DNA of 21,412 nucleotides from positions 1-21,412 of the forward strand of contig DGEB01000026.1 in NCBI GenBank assembly GCA_002385735.1, written 5' to 3'. Positions 1 through 7,398 of the stretch are shown here, piece by piece. The stretch is from Peptococcaceae bacterium UBA3937. Lineage in GTDB: Bacteria > Bacillota > Peptococcia > DRI-13 > DTU073. Below the pieces are notes generated by a model. The model saw nothing but the letters and a program-made list of their open reading frames with translations, was not told the DNA's origin and ran no database searches. How positions within the stretch are numbered: the stretch's first letter is position 1; each line of letters opens with the position of its first letter. A program made the position numbers and the translations under genes.

Positions 1-19
1 AGATGTGTATAAGAGACAG
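1..19. other. Nextera/Tn5 mosaic-end sequencing adapter (artefact)
   Basis: The first 19 bases match the Tn5 transposase mosaic end used in Nextera libraries (AGATGTGTATAAGAGACAG). The glyA reading frame is normal up to base 20 and then changes at once to adapter sequence. This is untrimmed library adapter, not genomic DNA and not a natural transposon end. Confidence 0.96.
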
Positions 20-175
20 GGTTAAAACCGAGCCCTGAGCTGCCATCACGGCCCGGCTGACAAAGTTTTCGGAAGCAATTAACTCAATCTTGCTCAACTG
101 CCTTTGTTCTTCTCCGGCCAGGTGCTCGGCCAACTCCGGATCCACCGGCAAAACATACTTTTCAATATAATCCAT
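20..175 (-). CDS. glyA: Serine hydroxymethyltransferase, N-terminal fragment
   Basis: Only the first 52 codons are present, because the contig ends here against adapter sequence. The fragment begins [19 protein letters not shown] and contains the family signature LIASENFVS (residues 32-40), followed by QGSVLT, where full-length proteins continue into the NKYAEGYPG region. GlyA is a cytoplasmic PLP enzyme that converts serine and tetrahydrofolate to glycine and 5,10-methylene-THF. The ATG at 175 is preceded by a purine-rich AAAGGA about 11 bases upstream. It is the last gene of the ywlE-rpiB-ywlG-glyA run, 48 bp after ywlG. The catalytic lysine and most of the enzyme lie off the contig. Confidence 0.95.
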
Positions 176-223
176 TTTTTTCGCCGTCCTTTCTTGGGAT
201 CTGTAAATTTTAATTATTCTTTT

Positions 224-772
224 TTAATCGCAACGGTAGCGCGCCCGTTCGCCGCCAATCAGCTTCGGCCGGGTCCGGGCCATGGTCAAATGGGCCTCCC
301 CAATCTTCTTTAGGGAACCACGCACCGGTACGACCACCGGTCTTAAATGCATCCCAATCAAAGTATCGCCAATATCCAGACCCGCGTGGGCCTGGATTTT
401 TTCCACTACTACCGGACGATGCAAAGACTTCATCGCCTGGTGGGCCAGGCTTCCTCCTGCTCCTTGCACCGGATAAACCGTTACCTGCTCCAGCTGAAAC
501 CTTTCCATCGCCTCTTCTTCCACGACCAGCGCCCGGTTGAGATGCTCACAACACTGCACGGCCATAAAAATGCCCCGCTCCTTTAGCAGCGGGTAAAGCC
601 CTGCCCACAAGGCCGCGGCAACCTCCAGGCTGGATGCGGTGCCAATTTTCTGCCCCAGGACTTCACTGGTGCTGCCTCCTACCACCAGTAGTTGTTTTTC
701 CCGTAAAGCAGCCGCCGCCAACAGCTCTTCCAGGGCCGTTCGCACGTCCCGGGTTATTTCTGACAGTTCCAA
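224..772 (-). CDS. ywlG: YwlG/UPF0340 (TIGR01440) family protein, function unknown
   Basis: The 182-residue soluble protein matches the YwlG family in length and position, between rpiB and glyA as in Bacillus. The start chosen is the TTG at 772 (protein begins MELSEITRDVRTALEELL). AAGGGGGTG lies five bases upstream, this gives the usual family length, and it removes the overlap with rpiB that the ATG at 850 would create. Visible features are a glycine-rich VVGGSTSEVLG segment near residue 30, a VQCCEHLNRALV segment near the middle and a conserved-looking AHAGLDIGDTLIGMHLRP stretch. There are no membrane segments. No biochemical function is established to my knowledge; its neighbours suggest only a housekeeping role. 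Confidence 0.88.
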   Translation of the reverse strand: MELSEITRDVRTALEELLAAAALREKQLLVVGGSTSEVLGQKIGTASSLEVAAALWAGLYPLLKERGIFMAVQCCEHLNRALVVEEEAMERFQLEQVTVYPVQGAGGSLAHQAMKSLHRPVVVEKIQAHAGLDIGDTLIGMHLRPVVVPVRGSLKKIGEAHLTMARTRPKLIGGERARYRCD

Positions 773-803
773 AAAAACACCCCCTTGTTCACCTGCGTGC
801 CGG

Positions 804-1262
804 CTAACACTCCGGGGAAGCTTTGTGGTCCAAGGCGTTGATTTTATCAACCCGCCTTTGGTGCCTTCCGCCGGCGAAGGACCCGTTCAGCCAGGCTTCG
901 ACGATCTCTAAAGCCAGCCCTCTGCCAATGACCCTTTCGCCTAAGGTTAGGATGTTCGCGTCATTATGTTCCCGCGAAGCCCGCGCCGAAAAAGTGTCAT
1001 GACACAAGGCGGCCCGGATGCCCGGTACTTTATTGGCCACGATACTCACCCCAATGCCTGTGCCACAGACCAGAATACCCAAGCTGCATTCCCCTTGGGC
1101 CACCGCCCGGGCTACCGGCAGGGCAACATCGGGATAATCGCATGAGCCTTCACTATAAGTCCCAAAATCCCGGACCTCATATTCCCCTTTTTCCGTAAGC
1201 CACCGCTTGATTTCCTCTTTCAACTGATACCCGCCATGATCCGAACCTAACGCTATTTTCAA
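804..1262 (-). CDS. rpiB: Ribose-5-phosphate isomerase B
   Basis: RpiB interconverts ribose 5-phosphate and ribulose 5-phosphate in the cytoplasmic pentose phosphate pathway. The protein starts MKIALGSDHGGYQLKEEI. It carries the CGTGIG active-site loop with Cys66 as the expected catalytic base, and the ALCHDTFSARASREHND segment with His89 and His99 for phosphate binding and ring opening. The TTG at 1262 is chosen as start. Family proteins begin exactly at this motif, AGGAG lies 11 bases upstream, and the resulting 152 residues fit the usual length of about 150; the longer frame to 1391 would overlap ywlE. It sits 53 bp after ywlE and 31 bp before ywlG. Confidence 0.94.
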   Translation of the reverse strand: MKIALGSDHGGYQLKEEIKRWLTEKGEYEVRDFGTYSEGSCDYPDVALPVARAVAQGECSLGILVCGTGIGVSIVANKVPGIRAALCHDTFSARASREHNDANILTLGERVIGRGLALEIVEAWLNGSFAGGRHQRRVDKINALDHKASPEC

Positions 1263-1315
1263 CCGTTCTACATCTCCTCTGCACAAATTTTTGCAATGGT
1301 GCTCTTTTTTGTCGA

Positions 1316-2053
1316 TTACACCCCCGGAGAACTCTCCCTGATAAACCTGTCCAGGGCCTTCGGGATGTGTTCCGCTAATTCCTCGGCACATTGACGATAA
1401 TGCTCCTCCAGCTGACCAAAAGGATCATAAATATCTAAATCCTTTAATTCCATTTTAAGCTTGTTCAATTCATCCATTTCCCTTTCGACCGTTTGCGCGA
1501 ATTGTCTTTCCAGGACCCTAAACTGGTTGTCTACCTGCTCCAATTGCTGCAATAATTCCATCTTCTTTTTTTCCAAAGCGTCCAGTTCTTCCTGGTGCTG
1601 TTGATAAAAAAGGACTTTTTTGTGCTCAATCTCCTGATAAATCTGGTTGGCCTTTTCCTGCAAAACGGGCCGGACCTGATCGCCCTGGGCGTATTCTTTT
1701 AAGATGAACACTTTCCCTTTGGCTTCCGGCATGATTTCTTCAATGTATTGTTTATGTTTTTCCGTCATCGTCAGAATTAAATCGGCTTCCTGCATCATTT
1801 TGGCAGTCAAAAACCTGGCGCGATGCTGGGACAGGTCCAGGCCCCGCTCCTCCATCACCGCTCTGGCCTGGGGCGCCGCCGGTTCACCCTCGATCGCCCC
1901 GGTCCCTGCCGAAAGCACCTCGATTACCATATCGTCCGGGCTTATCCCGCCCTCAAGGGCCCTGCGGTGAAGGAAATCCCTGGCTAATACTTCGGCCATT
2001 GTACTGCGACAAGTATTGCCGGTACATACAAAAAGCACGCGTTTGGTCCCCAT
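1316..2053 (-). CDS. ywlE: YwlE-type low-molecular-weight protein arginine phosphatase with coiled-coil insertion
   Basis: The N-terminus holds the LMW-PTP P-loop CTGNTCRS (Cys10 nucleophile, Arg16). Thr14 is at the position equivalent to Thr11 of B. subtilis YwlE, the residue known to favour phosphoarginine over phosphotyrosine. The general-acid loop DPFG is present but late, with Asp210. Between FILKEYAQGD (to about residue 125) and DIYDPFG (from about 207) lie roughly 80 extra residues, rich in Glu, Gln, Lys and Leu with heptad-like spacing, predicted here as a coiled coil. The family is normally about 150 residues; this one is 245. The ATG at 2053 has GGAGG seven bases upstream. YwlE counteracts the McsB arginine kinase in protein quality control, and the insertion may control partner binding or oligomerisation (inference). 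Confidence 0.92.
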   Translation of the reverse strand: MGTKRVLFVCTGNTCRSTMAEVLARDFLHRRALEGGISPDDMVIEVLSAGTGAIEGEPAAPQARAVMEERGLDLSQHRARFLTAKMMQEADLILTMTEKHKQYIEEIMPEAKGKVFILKEYAQGDQVRPVLQEKANQIYQEIEHKKVLFYQQHQEELDALEKKKMELLQQLEQVDNQFRVLERQFAQTVEREMDELNKLKMELKDLDIYDPFGQLEEHYRQCAEELAEHIPKALDRFIRESSPGV

Positions 2054-2217
2054 CTTTCATCCTCCCCTCCCTTACGGGAGCAATTCTCTCCACTCGTTCC
2101 TTCGCTCGTTTTCACCTTATCTCTTTGGGCCATTCTGATCTGATGGCTTCTCCTTTACTATACGCTATGTTTTCGCATTTATCCTTCTATAATATACGAA
2201 TTTTTTACTTTTTTCCT

Positions 2218-2811
2218 TTAACTAAAGAGCAACTTCAGCCCAATACCCACTAAAATCAGGCCCGCCAAAATTCCTGCTTTTTCTCCCACCGCCTTATGGA
2301 GTCCTTTCCCACAAAACAGCCCGACGGCGGTCATTAATCCGGCCACTACGCCCATGGTAAGCACCGTTAACCATAAATCCACCTGTATGGTGCCGAGCCC
2401 GAATCCTACCGACAAAGCGTCCAGGCTGACACTGCAGGCCATGGCGGCCAGACTAAGGGGATGATGAAGATTGATTGCCGTGCCTTTTTCGTCCCCGCAA
2501 GAGGCTGTTTTCGTTCGCCCGCTCTTCACCAGGCCGGCCTCTTTTAAACTGTCCCATATAGTATTGAGCCCAATCGCCAGCAGCACCAAAGCGCCAATCA
2601 TGCTGGCTACCGGCCCCGCGATCTGCCCTAAATACGCGCCCAGGGAAAGACCGATTAAAGGCATCACCACATGAAAAACACTAACCGCCCCTGAAACAAG
2701 GGCGATATCCCTTAGGCGCACACCCATGAGCCCGAGCCCAAGCGCCACGGAAAAAGCATCGATCCCTAAAGCGACCGATACCAGTAAAACCGTTGGATAA
2801 TTCAATCCCAT
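2218..2811 (-). CDS. mntP: MntP-family manganese exporter
   Basis: This 197-residue membrane protein has about six predicted transmembrane helices in two related halves. The paired signatures GIDAFSVALGLG (N-terminal half) and SVSLDALSVGFGLG (C-terminal half) carry the conserved Asp residues expected for MntP/YtaF-type Mn(II) efflux. A charged loop around residues 90-115 separates the halves. Position between ywlC and ywlE matches B. subtilis ywlD/mntP. The ATG at 2811 lies only two bases after AAGGAG, so the TTG at 2805 (eight-base spacing) may be the true start, shortening the protein by two residues. No yybP-ykoY Mn riboswitch fits in the 55-bp gap upstream; expression probably depends on the operon. 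Confidence 0.92.
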   Translation of the reverse strand: MGLNYPTVLLVSVALGIDAFSVALGLGLMGVRLRDIALVSGAVSVFHVVMPLIGLSLGAYLGQIAGPVASMIGALVLLAIGLNTIWDSLKEAGLVKSGRTKTASCGDEKGTAINLHHPLSLAAMACSVSLDALSVGFGLGTIQVDLWLTVLTMGVVAGLMTAVGLFCGKGLHKAVGEKAGILAGLILVGIGLKLLFS

Positions 2812-2866
2812 CGCTCCTTAAAAACAAGAGTGTTCCCTCGTCATGATAAGCTTTACAGGACCCGGC

Positions 2867-3940
2867 TTAGCTGTCAATCACCTTATAACCGGCTGCTTTT
2901 AATAACCGGTTCATCAAGGCCGCCCCTATCCCTTCTTCCGGATAAGTTTCCGTAAAAACAACATCCGCCCGGGCCTCATCACAGTTTCTTAACTCCCGGT
3001 ACAACAAATGGGCAATCTCCTCCAAACGCGCACAGCTTCCCAAATCCTGCGCATAAGCAACTTGTCCCTTCAGATCCGGCAAATGCCGCCAGGTCTCCCT
3101 GGTTAAAAGCAGCCCTATCTTTTTCCCCTTGTCGGCGTATGCGGTGACCAGTTCCCGTATTTTCAAGGCGTTTTGCTCCCGCGGCCCGTGAATCAGCACC
3201 ACCTCGGCCCGGGGGGAATAATGAACGTATTTCATGCCCGGGGCCTTCGGTTTTTGCCGTGGGTCGGACAAGCCCTGGTCCACAATGACCGTGCCCAAAA
3301 CCGCCGTTAATTCCTCGCGGGTAACCCCGCCGGGGCGTAAAATCACCGGAATGGGCCCGGATAAATCCAGCACCGTTGATTCCAACCCTACCCCTGTTTC
3401 GCCGCTGTCTAAAACCGCTTCAATCCGGCCGGCCAGGTCTTCATAAACATGCCGCCCGGTGGTCGGACTGGGATAACCCGAAAGGTTGGCGCTGGGCGCC
3501 GCAATCGGCACCCCGCTGGCCGCAATCAGCGCCAGGGCCACCGGGTGCCGTGGCATCCGAATCGCTACCGTATCCAGCCCGGCCGTAACCTCCTCCGGAA
3601 CGCAGGGTTTTTTGGGTAAAACCAGGGTTAAGGGCCCCGGCCAAAACAACTGCATCAGTTGCCGGGCCTGGGCATTAACTTCCGTGGCCAGGCCTAAGAC
3701 CTCGTCTTTGCAGGCCACGTGCAAAATTAAAGGATTATCGGAGGGGCGCCCTTTGGCGGCAAAAATCCGACGGACCGCCTGCGGATTCGTCCCATCGGCC
3801 CCCAGACCATAAACCGTTTCCGTCGGAAAAGCTACCAATCCTCCGTTAATAATAATCTCTGCCGCCCGCTGAATTATTTCCGGCTCCGGCTGATCGGCCG
3901 AGACCGTCCAATAGGTCGTTTTGATCCCCATTCTCTCCAC
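2867..3940 (-). CDS. ywlC: Threonylcarbamoyl-AMP synthase (Sua5/YwlC)
   Basis: The enzyme makes threonylcarbamoyl-AMP from threonine, bicarbonate and ATP, the first step of the t6A37 modification of ANN-decoding tRNAs. The N-terminal YrdC-type catalytic domain shows GGLVAFPTETVYGLGADG (about 33-50), KGRPSDNPL and PSANLSG. A linker with PGMKYVHYSP near residue 235 leads into the C-terminal Sua5 domain, so this is the long two-domain form (357 residues, B. subtilis about 346). The start is uncertain: GTG 3940 follows AAGG, while ATG 3931 follows GGAG at short spacing; the choice changes only three residues. It lies 46 bp after prmC and 55 bp before mntP. The spoIIR gene that precedes it in Bacillus is absent. 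Confidence 0.95.
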   Translation of the reverse strand: MERMGIKTTYWTVSADQPEPEIIQRAAEIIINGGLVAFPTETVYGLGADGTNPQAVRRIFAAKGRPSDNPLILHVACKDEVLGLATEVNAQARQLMQLFWPGPLTLVLPKKPCVPEEVTAGLDTVAIRMPRHPVALALIAASGVPIAAPSANLSGYPSPTTGRHVYEDLAGRIEAVLDSGETGVGLESTVLDLSGPIPVILRPGGVTREELTAVLGTVIVDQGLSDPRQKPKAPGMKYVHYSPRAEVVLIHGPREQNALKIRELVTAYADKGKKIGLLLTRETWRHLPDLKGQVAYAQDLGSCARLEEIAHLLYRELRNCDEARADVVFTETYPEEGIGAALMNRLLKAAGYKVIDS

Positions 3941-3986
3941 TCAACCTTCGCTAAAACATTCCAATCCTTGCACAAATAGCTACCCC

Positions 3987-4880
3987 TTAGTATACCACAA
4001 CTCGATCTCTTTGCTCCAGGTCACGCAAAATTTTCACCGGCGCATAGCCCTGCCCCGTCAGAATCCCTTTGACTGCCTCCCCTTGCTGCCAGCCGATTTC
4101 CATGAGCAGGCGTCCGTTGGGGGCAAGATGTTGACGCGCCTGTCCGGCAATCCGCCGGTAAAAGGCAAGGCCATCTTCTCCTCCGGCTAAAGCCAAGGCC
4201 GGTTCTTTCCGGACATCGGGCGGCAACTGCTGCATTTCCCTGGCATCAAGATAGGGAGGATTCGAGATAATCAGCTCAAAACGTTCACCGGCGGCAAGGG
4301 GAGCAAACAGATCCCCCTGCCGGAAACTGATTCTTTCCAGCACTCCGTGCCGTGCCGCATTTTCCCTGGCTACCTGCAGCGCTTCTTTTGAAATGTCCGT
4401 TGCCACCAAAAGGGCAGCAGGAAGATAGTAGGCCAGGCTAACGGCAATGGCCCCGCTGCCGGTGCCCAACTCCAGGATCCGGAGCGGAGGCAACCCTTCA
4501 GACGAAGGTTCGGCTTGAGCCCGGGCCTTCCCGAGCCGGATGGCTTCCTCCACCAACAGTTCCGTTTCCCAGCGGGGGATTAAAACAGCGGGCGAAACCT
4601 TAAAGGAAAGGGACATAAATTCTTTTTCGCCTAAAAGATAATGTAAGGGCACGTTTTCTCCCCGCTGTTGAACGAAAGAGTGAAAGCTTGCCCACACCGC
4701 TTCATCCGGTTGCTCTTTTAGCTCAATGGTCAAATGCAGGGCATCCTTCTGCCAGGCCTTGGCCAGTAATAACCTGGCTTCCTGCCGGGCCGCCTGATTA
4801 GTCCAGCCCCTGTCCTTTAAAAAGGAAGCCGCCCACCGTAGAGCTTCTTCCCCGGTTTGCGGCCTGTCCTGATCGGTCAT
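3987..4880 (-). CDS. prmC: Release factor glutamine methyltransferase
   Basis: PrmC uses S-adenosylmethionine to methylate the glutamine of the GGQ loop in release factors. The N-terminal helical domain (about 1-85) ends in PLHYLLGEKEF. The Rossmann methyltransferase domain has the SAM loop LELGTGSGAIA (136-146), TDIS at 161-164 and the glutamine-binding NPPY motif at 207-210. The usual IPRPETE motif reads IPRWETE here. The ATG at 4880 shares one base with the stop codon of prfA (TAATG), which indicates translational coupling with its own substrate gene. A ribosome site AAGGTGG lies inside the prfA end. The length of 297 residues is slightly above the usual 280-290. Confidence 0.96.
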   Translation of the reverse strand: MTDQDRPQTGEEALRWAASFLKDRGWTNQAARQEARLLLAKAWQKDALHLTIELKEQPDEAVWASFHSFVQQRGENVPLHYLLGEKEFMSLSFKVSPAVLIPRWETELLVEEAIRLGKARAQAEPSSEGLPPLRILELGTGSGAIAVSLAYYLPAALLVATDISKEALQVARENAARHGVLERISFRQGDLFAPLAAGERFELIISNPPYLDAREMQQLPPDVRKEPALALAGGEDGLAFYRRIAGQARQHLAPNGRLLMEIGWQQGEAVKGILTGQGYAPVKILRDLEQRDRVVVY

Positions 4881-5950
4881 TAGGAATCCACCTTCTTTAA
4901 TTTTTCGGCCTGATCGCTCGTGATCAAGGCAGCGATAAATTCGTCCAATTCGCCCATCAGCACTTCTTCCAAGCGGTAGGACGTAAGCCCGATCCGGTGA
5001 TCGGTCACCCGACCCTGCGGGAAATTATAGGTGCGGATCCTTTCACTGCGGTCGCCGCTTCCCACCATCGTCCGCCGGGCATCGGCCATTTCCCCCTGCT
5101 GTTCTTCCTGGGCTTTTTCCAGAAGGCGCGCCCGCAGGACCTTCATGGCTTTATCCTTGTTCTTGTGCTGGGACTTTTCGTCCTGGCAGGAAACCACGAT
5201 CCCGGTAGGAATATGCGTAATCCGGATGGCCGATTGGGTTGTGTTGACCGATTGCCCGCCCGGCCCGCTGGAACAGAAGATATCAATGCGGAGCTCATTA
5301 GGGTCGATTTCGATGTCCACCTCTTCGGCTTCCGGCAAGACGGCTACCGTGGCCGCCGAAGTATGGATCCGCCCGCCCGATTCGGTTGTCGGGACGCGCT
5401 GGACGCGATGCACACCGCTTTCAAACTTCAGCCGGCTGTACGCCCCTTTGCCTTCAATCATCACAATGGCTTCCTTAAAACCGCCGATGTCCGTGTAATT
5501 GGCGGAGAGCATCTCCACTTTCCAGCCGTTTTTTTCGGCATAACGGGTATACATTTTCAGCAAATCCGCCGCGAACAAAGCAGCCTCCTCACCCCCGGTC
5601 CCACCTCGGATTTCCATAATGACGTTCTTTTCGTCATTGGGATCTTTCGGGAGCAAAAGCACCTTCAGCCGGTGCTCCAGTTCGGCTTCCTTCGTTTTGA
5701 GCTCTTCCATATCCGCCTCAATCAGTTCATTCAGCTCCGGATCCTGACCTTCTTCCAAAAGCTCCTCATTATCTTTAATATTTTGCAGAACCCGCTTGTA
5801 TTCCCGAAATACCGTCACCACATCTTCCAGCGCCGCATGGGCCTTGGTATGCTTGCGCCATTCCTCCTGGTTGCTGATTACTTCGGGATCACTAATCAAA
5901 CGCGTCAGTTCTTCATAGCGCTCTTCCAACTGCTGCAGTTTCTCCAACAT
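4880..5950 (-). CDS. prfA: Peptide chain release factor 1
   Basis: RF1 ends translation at UAA and UAG. The 356-residue protein has an N-terminal coiled-coil domain 1 (1-100), GGTGGEEA at 116-123, and the stop-codon recognition segment [11 protein letters not shown], where the tripeptide at 187-189 is PTT. This fits the RF1 PxT pattern, not the SPF of RF2. The catalytic GGQ is at 231-233 and is the target of PrmC encoded next. The ATG at 5950 fits homologues starting MLxxLxxxEERYEEL, although the AGAGG before it is only two bases away. The gene overlaps the end of yqhQ by 38 bp and prmC by one base, so the three are almost certainly cotranscribed. Confidence 0.98.
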   Translation of the reverse strand: MLEKLQQLEERYEELTRLISDPEVISNQEEWRKHTKAHAALEDVVTVFREYKRVLQNIKDNEELLEEGQDPELNELIEADMEELKTKEAELEHRLKVLLLPKDPNDEKNVIMEIRGGTGGEEAALFAADLLKMYTRYAEKNGWKVEMLSANYTDIGGFKEAIVMIEGKGAYSRLKFESGVHRVQRVPTTESGGRIHTSAATVAVLPEAEEVDIEIDPNELRIDIFCSSGPGGQSVNTTQSAIRITHIPTGIVVSCQDEKSQHKNKDKAMKVLRARLLEKAQEEQQGEMADARRTMVGSGDRSERIRTYNFPQGRVTDHRIGLTSYRLEEVLMGELDEFIAALITSDQAEKLKKVDS

Positions 5951-6860
5951 CGCCTCTCACTTCACTTCCCCTCTTGCTGTCTTCCTCTTCTTTTTCCGCC
6001 TCCAGGACTTTTTGCAAAGCGAAAATCGCCACTTCCAGTTGGCTGTCGTCGGGCTCCCTGGTGGTTAGCTTTTGCAAATACAGTCCCGGCAAACTTAACA
6101 TCCTCATCATCCCAACGTGTTGATACTTGCCGGTGAGCTTTAAAAATTCATAAGAAACCCCCGCCACCACCGGCAACAGTAAAACCCGGGAAATCAAACG
6201 CGTCCAGATGTCGGTGTCCCCGGTTAAGGAAAAAACGAGAATACTGATCACCATTACAAAGAGCAGGAAACTGGTCCCGCAACGAGGATGCAGGCGCGAA
6301 TGTTTGCGGGCGTTTTCCGGAGTCAGTTCCTCCCCGGCTTCATAAGTAAAGATGGTTTTGTGCTCGGCCCCATGGTACTGAAAAACCCGCTGGATATCCT
6401 CCATCACGGAGATCGCGACCACATAGCCTAGAAAAATCAGCACCCGCAAGATCCCCTCCAGGATATTCTGAAGAAGATTGCCCGGCGCATATTCCTTCAA
6501 GAGGTGGGCCAAGCCCGCCGGTAATAAAGCGAAAAGACCGATTCCGGCCACCAGAGCAAAGGCGACGGAAAGACCTAATTCCCAGTTGCTCAAAGTCTCT
6601 CCTTCCCCTTCCGCTTCCACCACCTGATTGGCCGAATAAGTTAAGGTTTTCACCCCGATTACCATCGATTCAATTAAGGCCACCACCCCGCGAATAAAAG
6701 GCACCCTCAACAGACGATACCGTTCGCTTAACGAGTTAACCGGCTGCAAATCAAAAACAATCTCCTCCGGAGTCCGCCGCACCGCAACGGCCATTTTCTT
6801 TCTGCCGCGCATCATTACCCCTTCGATAACCGCCTGCCCGCCATATGAATAATCGGCCAT
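5913..6860 (-). CDS. yqhQ: DUF1385 (YqhQ-like) integral membrane protein
   Basis: Signatures of DUF1385 are visible: [14 protein letters not shown] at residues 6-19, the [18 protein letters not shown] motif, and [14 protein letters not shown]. Several hydrophobic segments follow, roughly residues 95-120, 133-155 and 200-240, indicating a polytopic membrane protein. A charged C-terminal tail (Glu/Lys-rich, then Arg/Gly-rich) extends into the overlap with prfA. The function of the family is unsettled. In many Clostridia it lies directly between rpmE and prfA, as here, so linkage to translation genes may simply be operon conservation. AAGGAGG lies seven bases before the ATG at 6860, a strong ribosome site. 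Confidence 0.92.
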   Translation of the reverse strand: MADYSYGGQAVIEGVMMRGRKKMAVAVRRTPEEIVFDLQPVNSLSERYRLLRVPFIRGVVALIESMVIGVKTLTYSANQVVEAEGEGETLSNWELGLSVAFALVAGIGLFALLPAGLAHLLKEYAPGNLLQNILEGILRVLIFLGYVVAISVMEDIQRVFQYHGAEHKTIFTYEAGEELTPENARKHSRLHPRCGTSFLLFVMVISILVFSLTGDTDIWTRLISRVLLLPVVAGVSYEFLKLTGKYQHVGMMRMLSLPGLYLQKLTTREPDDSQLEVAIFALQKVLEAEKEEEDSKRGSEVRGDVGETAAVGRAL

Positions 6861-6909
6861 CCAGCCGCCTCCTTCCCTTTGCTCCCTGGCATACTAGCTC
6901 CTTTTATAA

Positions 6910-6946
6910 GCTATATTTGATAAATATAGCAGAGCCTGGGCTCTGC
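6910..6946 (-). terminator. Two overlapping hairpins after rpmE
   Basis: Reading the minus strand after the rpmE stop, GCAGAGCC-CA-GGCTCTGC (6946-6929) forms a tight GC-rich hairpin. Its last GC is also the first GC of a second perfect hairpin GCTATATTT-ATC-AAATATAGC (6930-6910). The first is followed by only a weak U-tract (UAUAUUUAUC), so it could be a partial terminator or processing site between rpmE and yqhQ. On the plus strand it is followed by a better T-run. Confidence 0.5.
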
Positions 6947-6956
6947 ATATTTTTCT

Positions 6957-7157
6957 TTACTCTATGCCGTACTTGTTCTTAAATCTTTCGACCCGTCCTC
7001 TGGTAAAGACCGTACGTTGTTTACCGGTAAAGAAAGGATGACATTTCGAACAAAGCTCCACCCGTAAGTTCTGTTTGGTTGAACCGGTCTCAAAGGTCTC
7101 GCCACAAGCACAAGTCACTTTTGCTTTATAGTATTGAGGATGAATGCCTTCTTTCAC
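6957..7157 (-). CDS. rpmE: 50S ribosomal protein L31, zinc-binding (C+) form
   Basis: Protein of the large ribosomal subunit. With the GTG start at 7157 it reads [19 protein letters not shown] and is 66 residues, the same length as B. subtilis RpmE. The four zinc ligands fall at Cys16, Cys18, Cys36 and Cys39, so this is the zinc-containing paralogue and not the zinc-free YtiA type that replaces it under zinc starvation. A ribosome site AAGGTG sits six bases upstream; the GTG at 7166 would add three residues and has poorer spacing. The gene has its own promoter, and the usual upstream neighbour rho is missing here. Confidence 0.97.
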   Translation of the reverse strand: MKEGIHPQYYKAKVTCACGETFETGSTKQNLRVELCSKCHPFFTGKQRTVFTRGRVERFKNKYGIE

Positions 7158-7227
7158 GTTTTTCACCTTCTTTCAGAATCCCTACTCAAATTGCTTTTCA
7201 GCAAATTATACGGCGTTACATTAGGTT

Positions 7228-7256
7228 ATTATAGCATAGGATTTTCTGCAAGGCAA
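7228..7256 (-). promoter_or_regulatory. Sigma-A promoter of rpmE
   Basis: On the minus strand, -35 TTGCCT (7256-7251), a 17-bp spacer and -10 TATAAT (7233-7228) preceded by TGC (extended -10). The predicted start is near 7221, leaving a leader of about 63 nt before rpmE. It lies just after the glpX terminator, so rpmE starts a new transcription unit. Confidence 0.8.
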
Positions 7257-7330
7257 GTAAAAACGCACAGCATGGAGCGGGAACGTGCATCCTTTTTCTT
7301 GCCCTGATTCCCCTGCCTTCGGCCCTACAA

Positions 7331-7370
7331 AAGGGACCCCGGCAAAAAAACGATCTAGCCGGAGCCCCTT
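7331..7370 (-). terminator. Intrinsic terminator after glpX
   Basis: Minus-strand stem AAGGGGCTCCGGC (7370-7358) pairs with GCCGGGGTCCCTT (7343-7331): 13 continuous pairs, two of them G-U, with a 14-nt loop containing a T-run. The U-tract after the stem is short (TTTTGT), so efficiency is uncertain. It is placed 29 bp beyond the glpX stop and upstream of the rpmE promoter. Confidence 0.65.
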
Positions 7371-7398
7371 GAAAAGATCCCTTTTTCCCAGTCAACCA

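Noticed and set aside
1..19. Natural Tn5/IS50 transposon end
   Set aside because: The sequence is the engineered mosaic end and stops exactly at the contig edge; no transposase or flanking duplication is present.
2812..2866. Manganese riboswitch (yybP-ykoY) ahead of mntP
   Set aside because: The gap is 55 bp and lacks the conserved loop sequences.
4997..6136. 379-codon open frame on the plus strand opposite prfA and the end of yqhQ
   Set aside because: It lies entirely antisense to two well-identified genes, has no recognisable domain and has the odd His/Phe-rich composition typical of a shadow frame.
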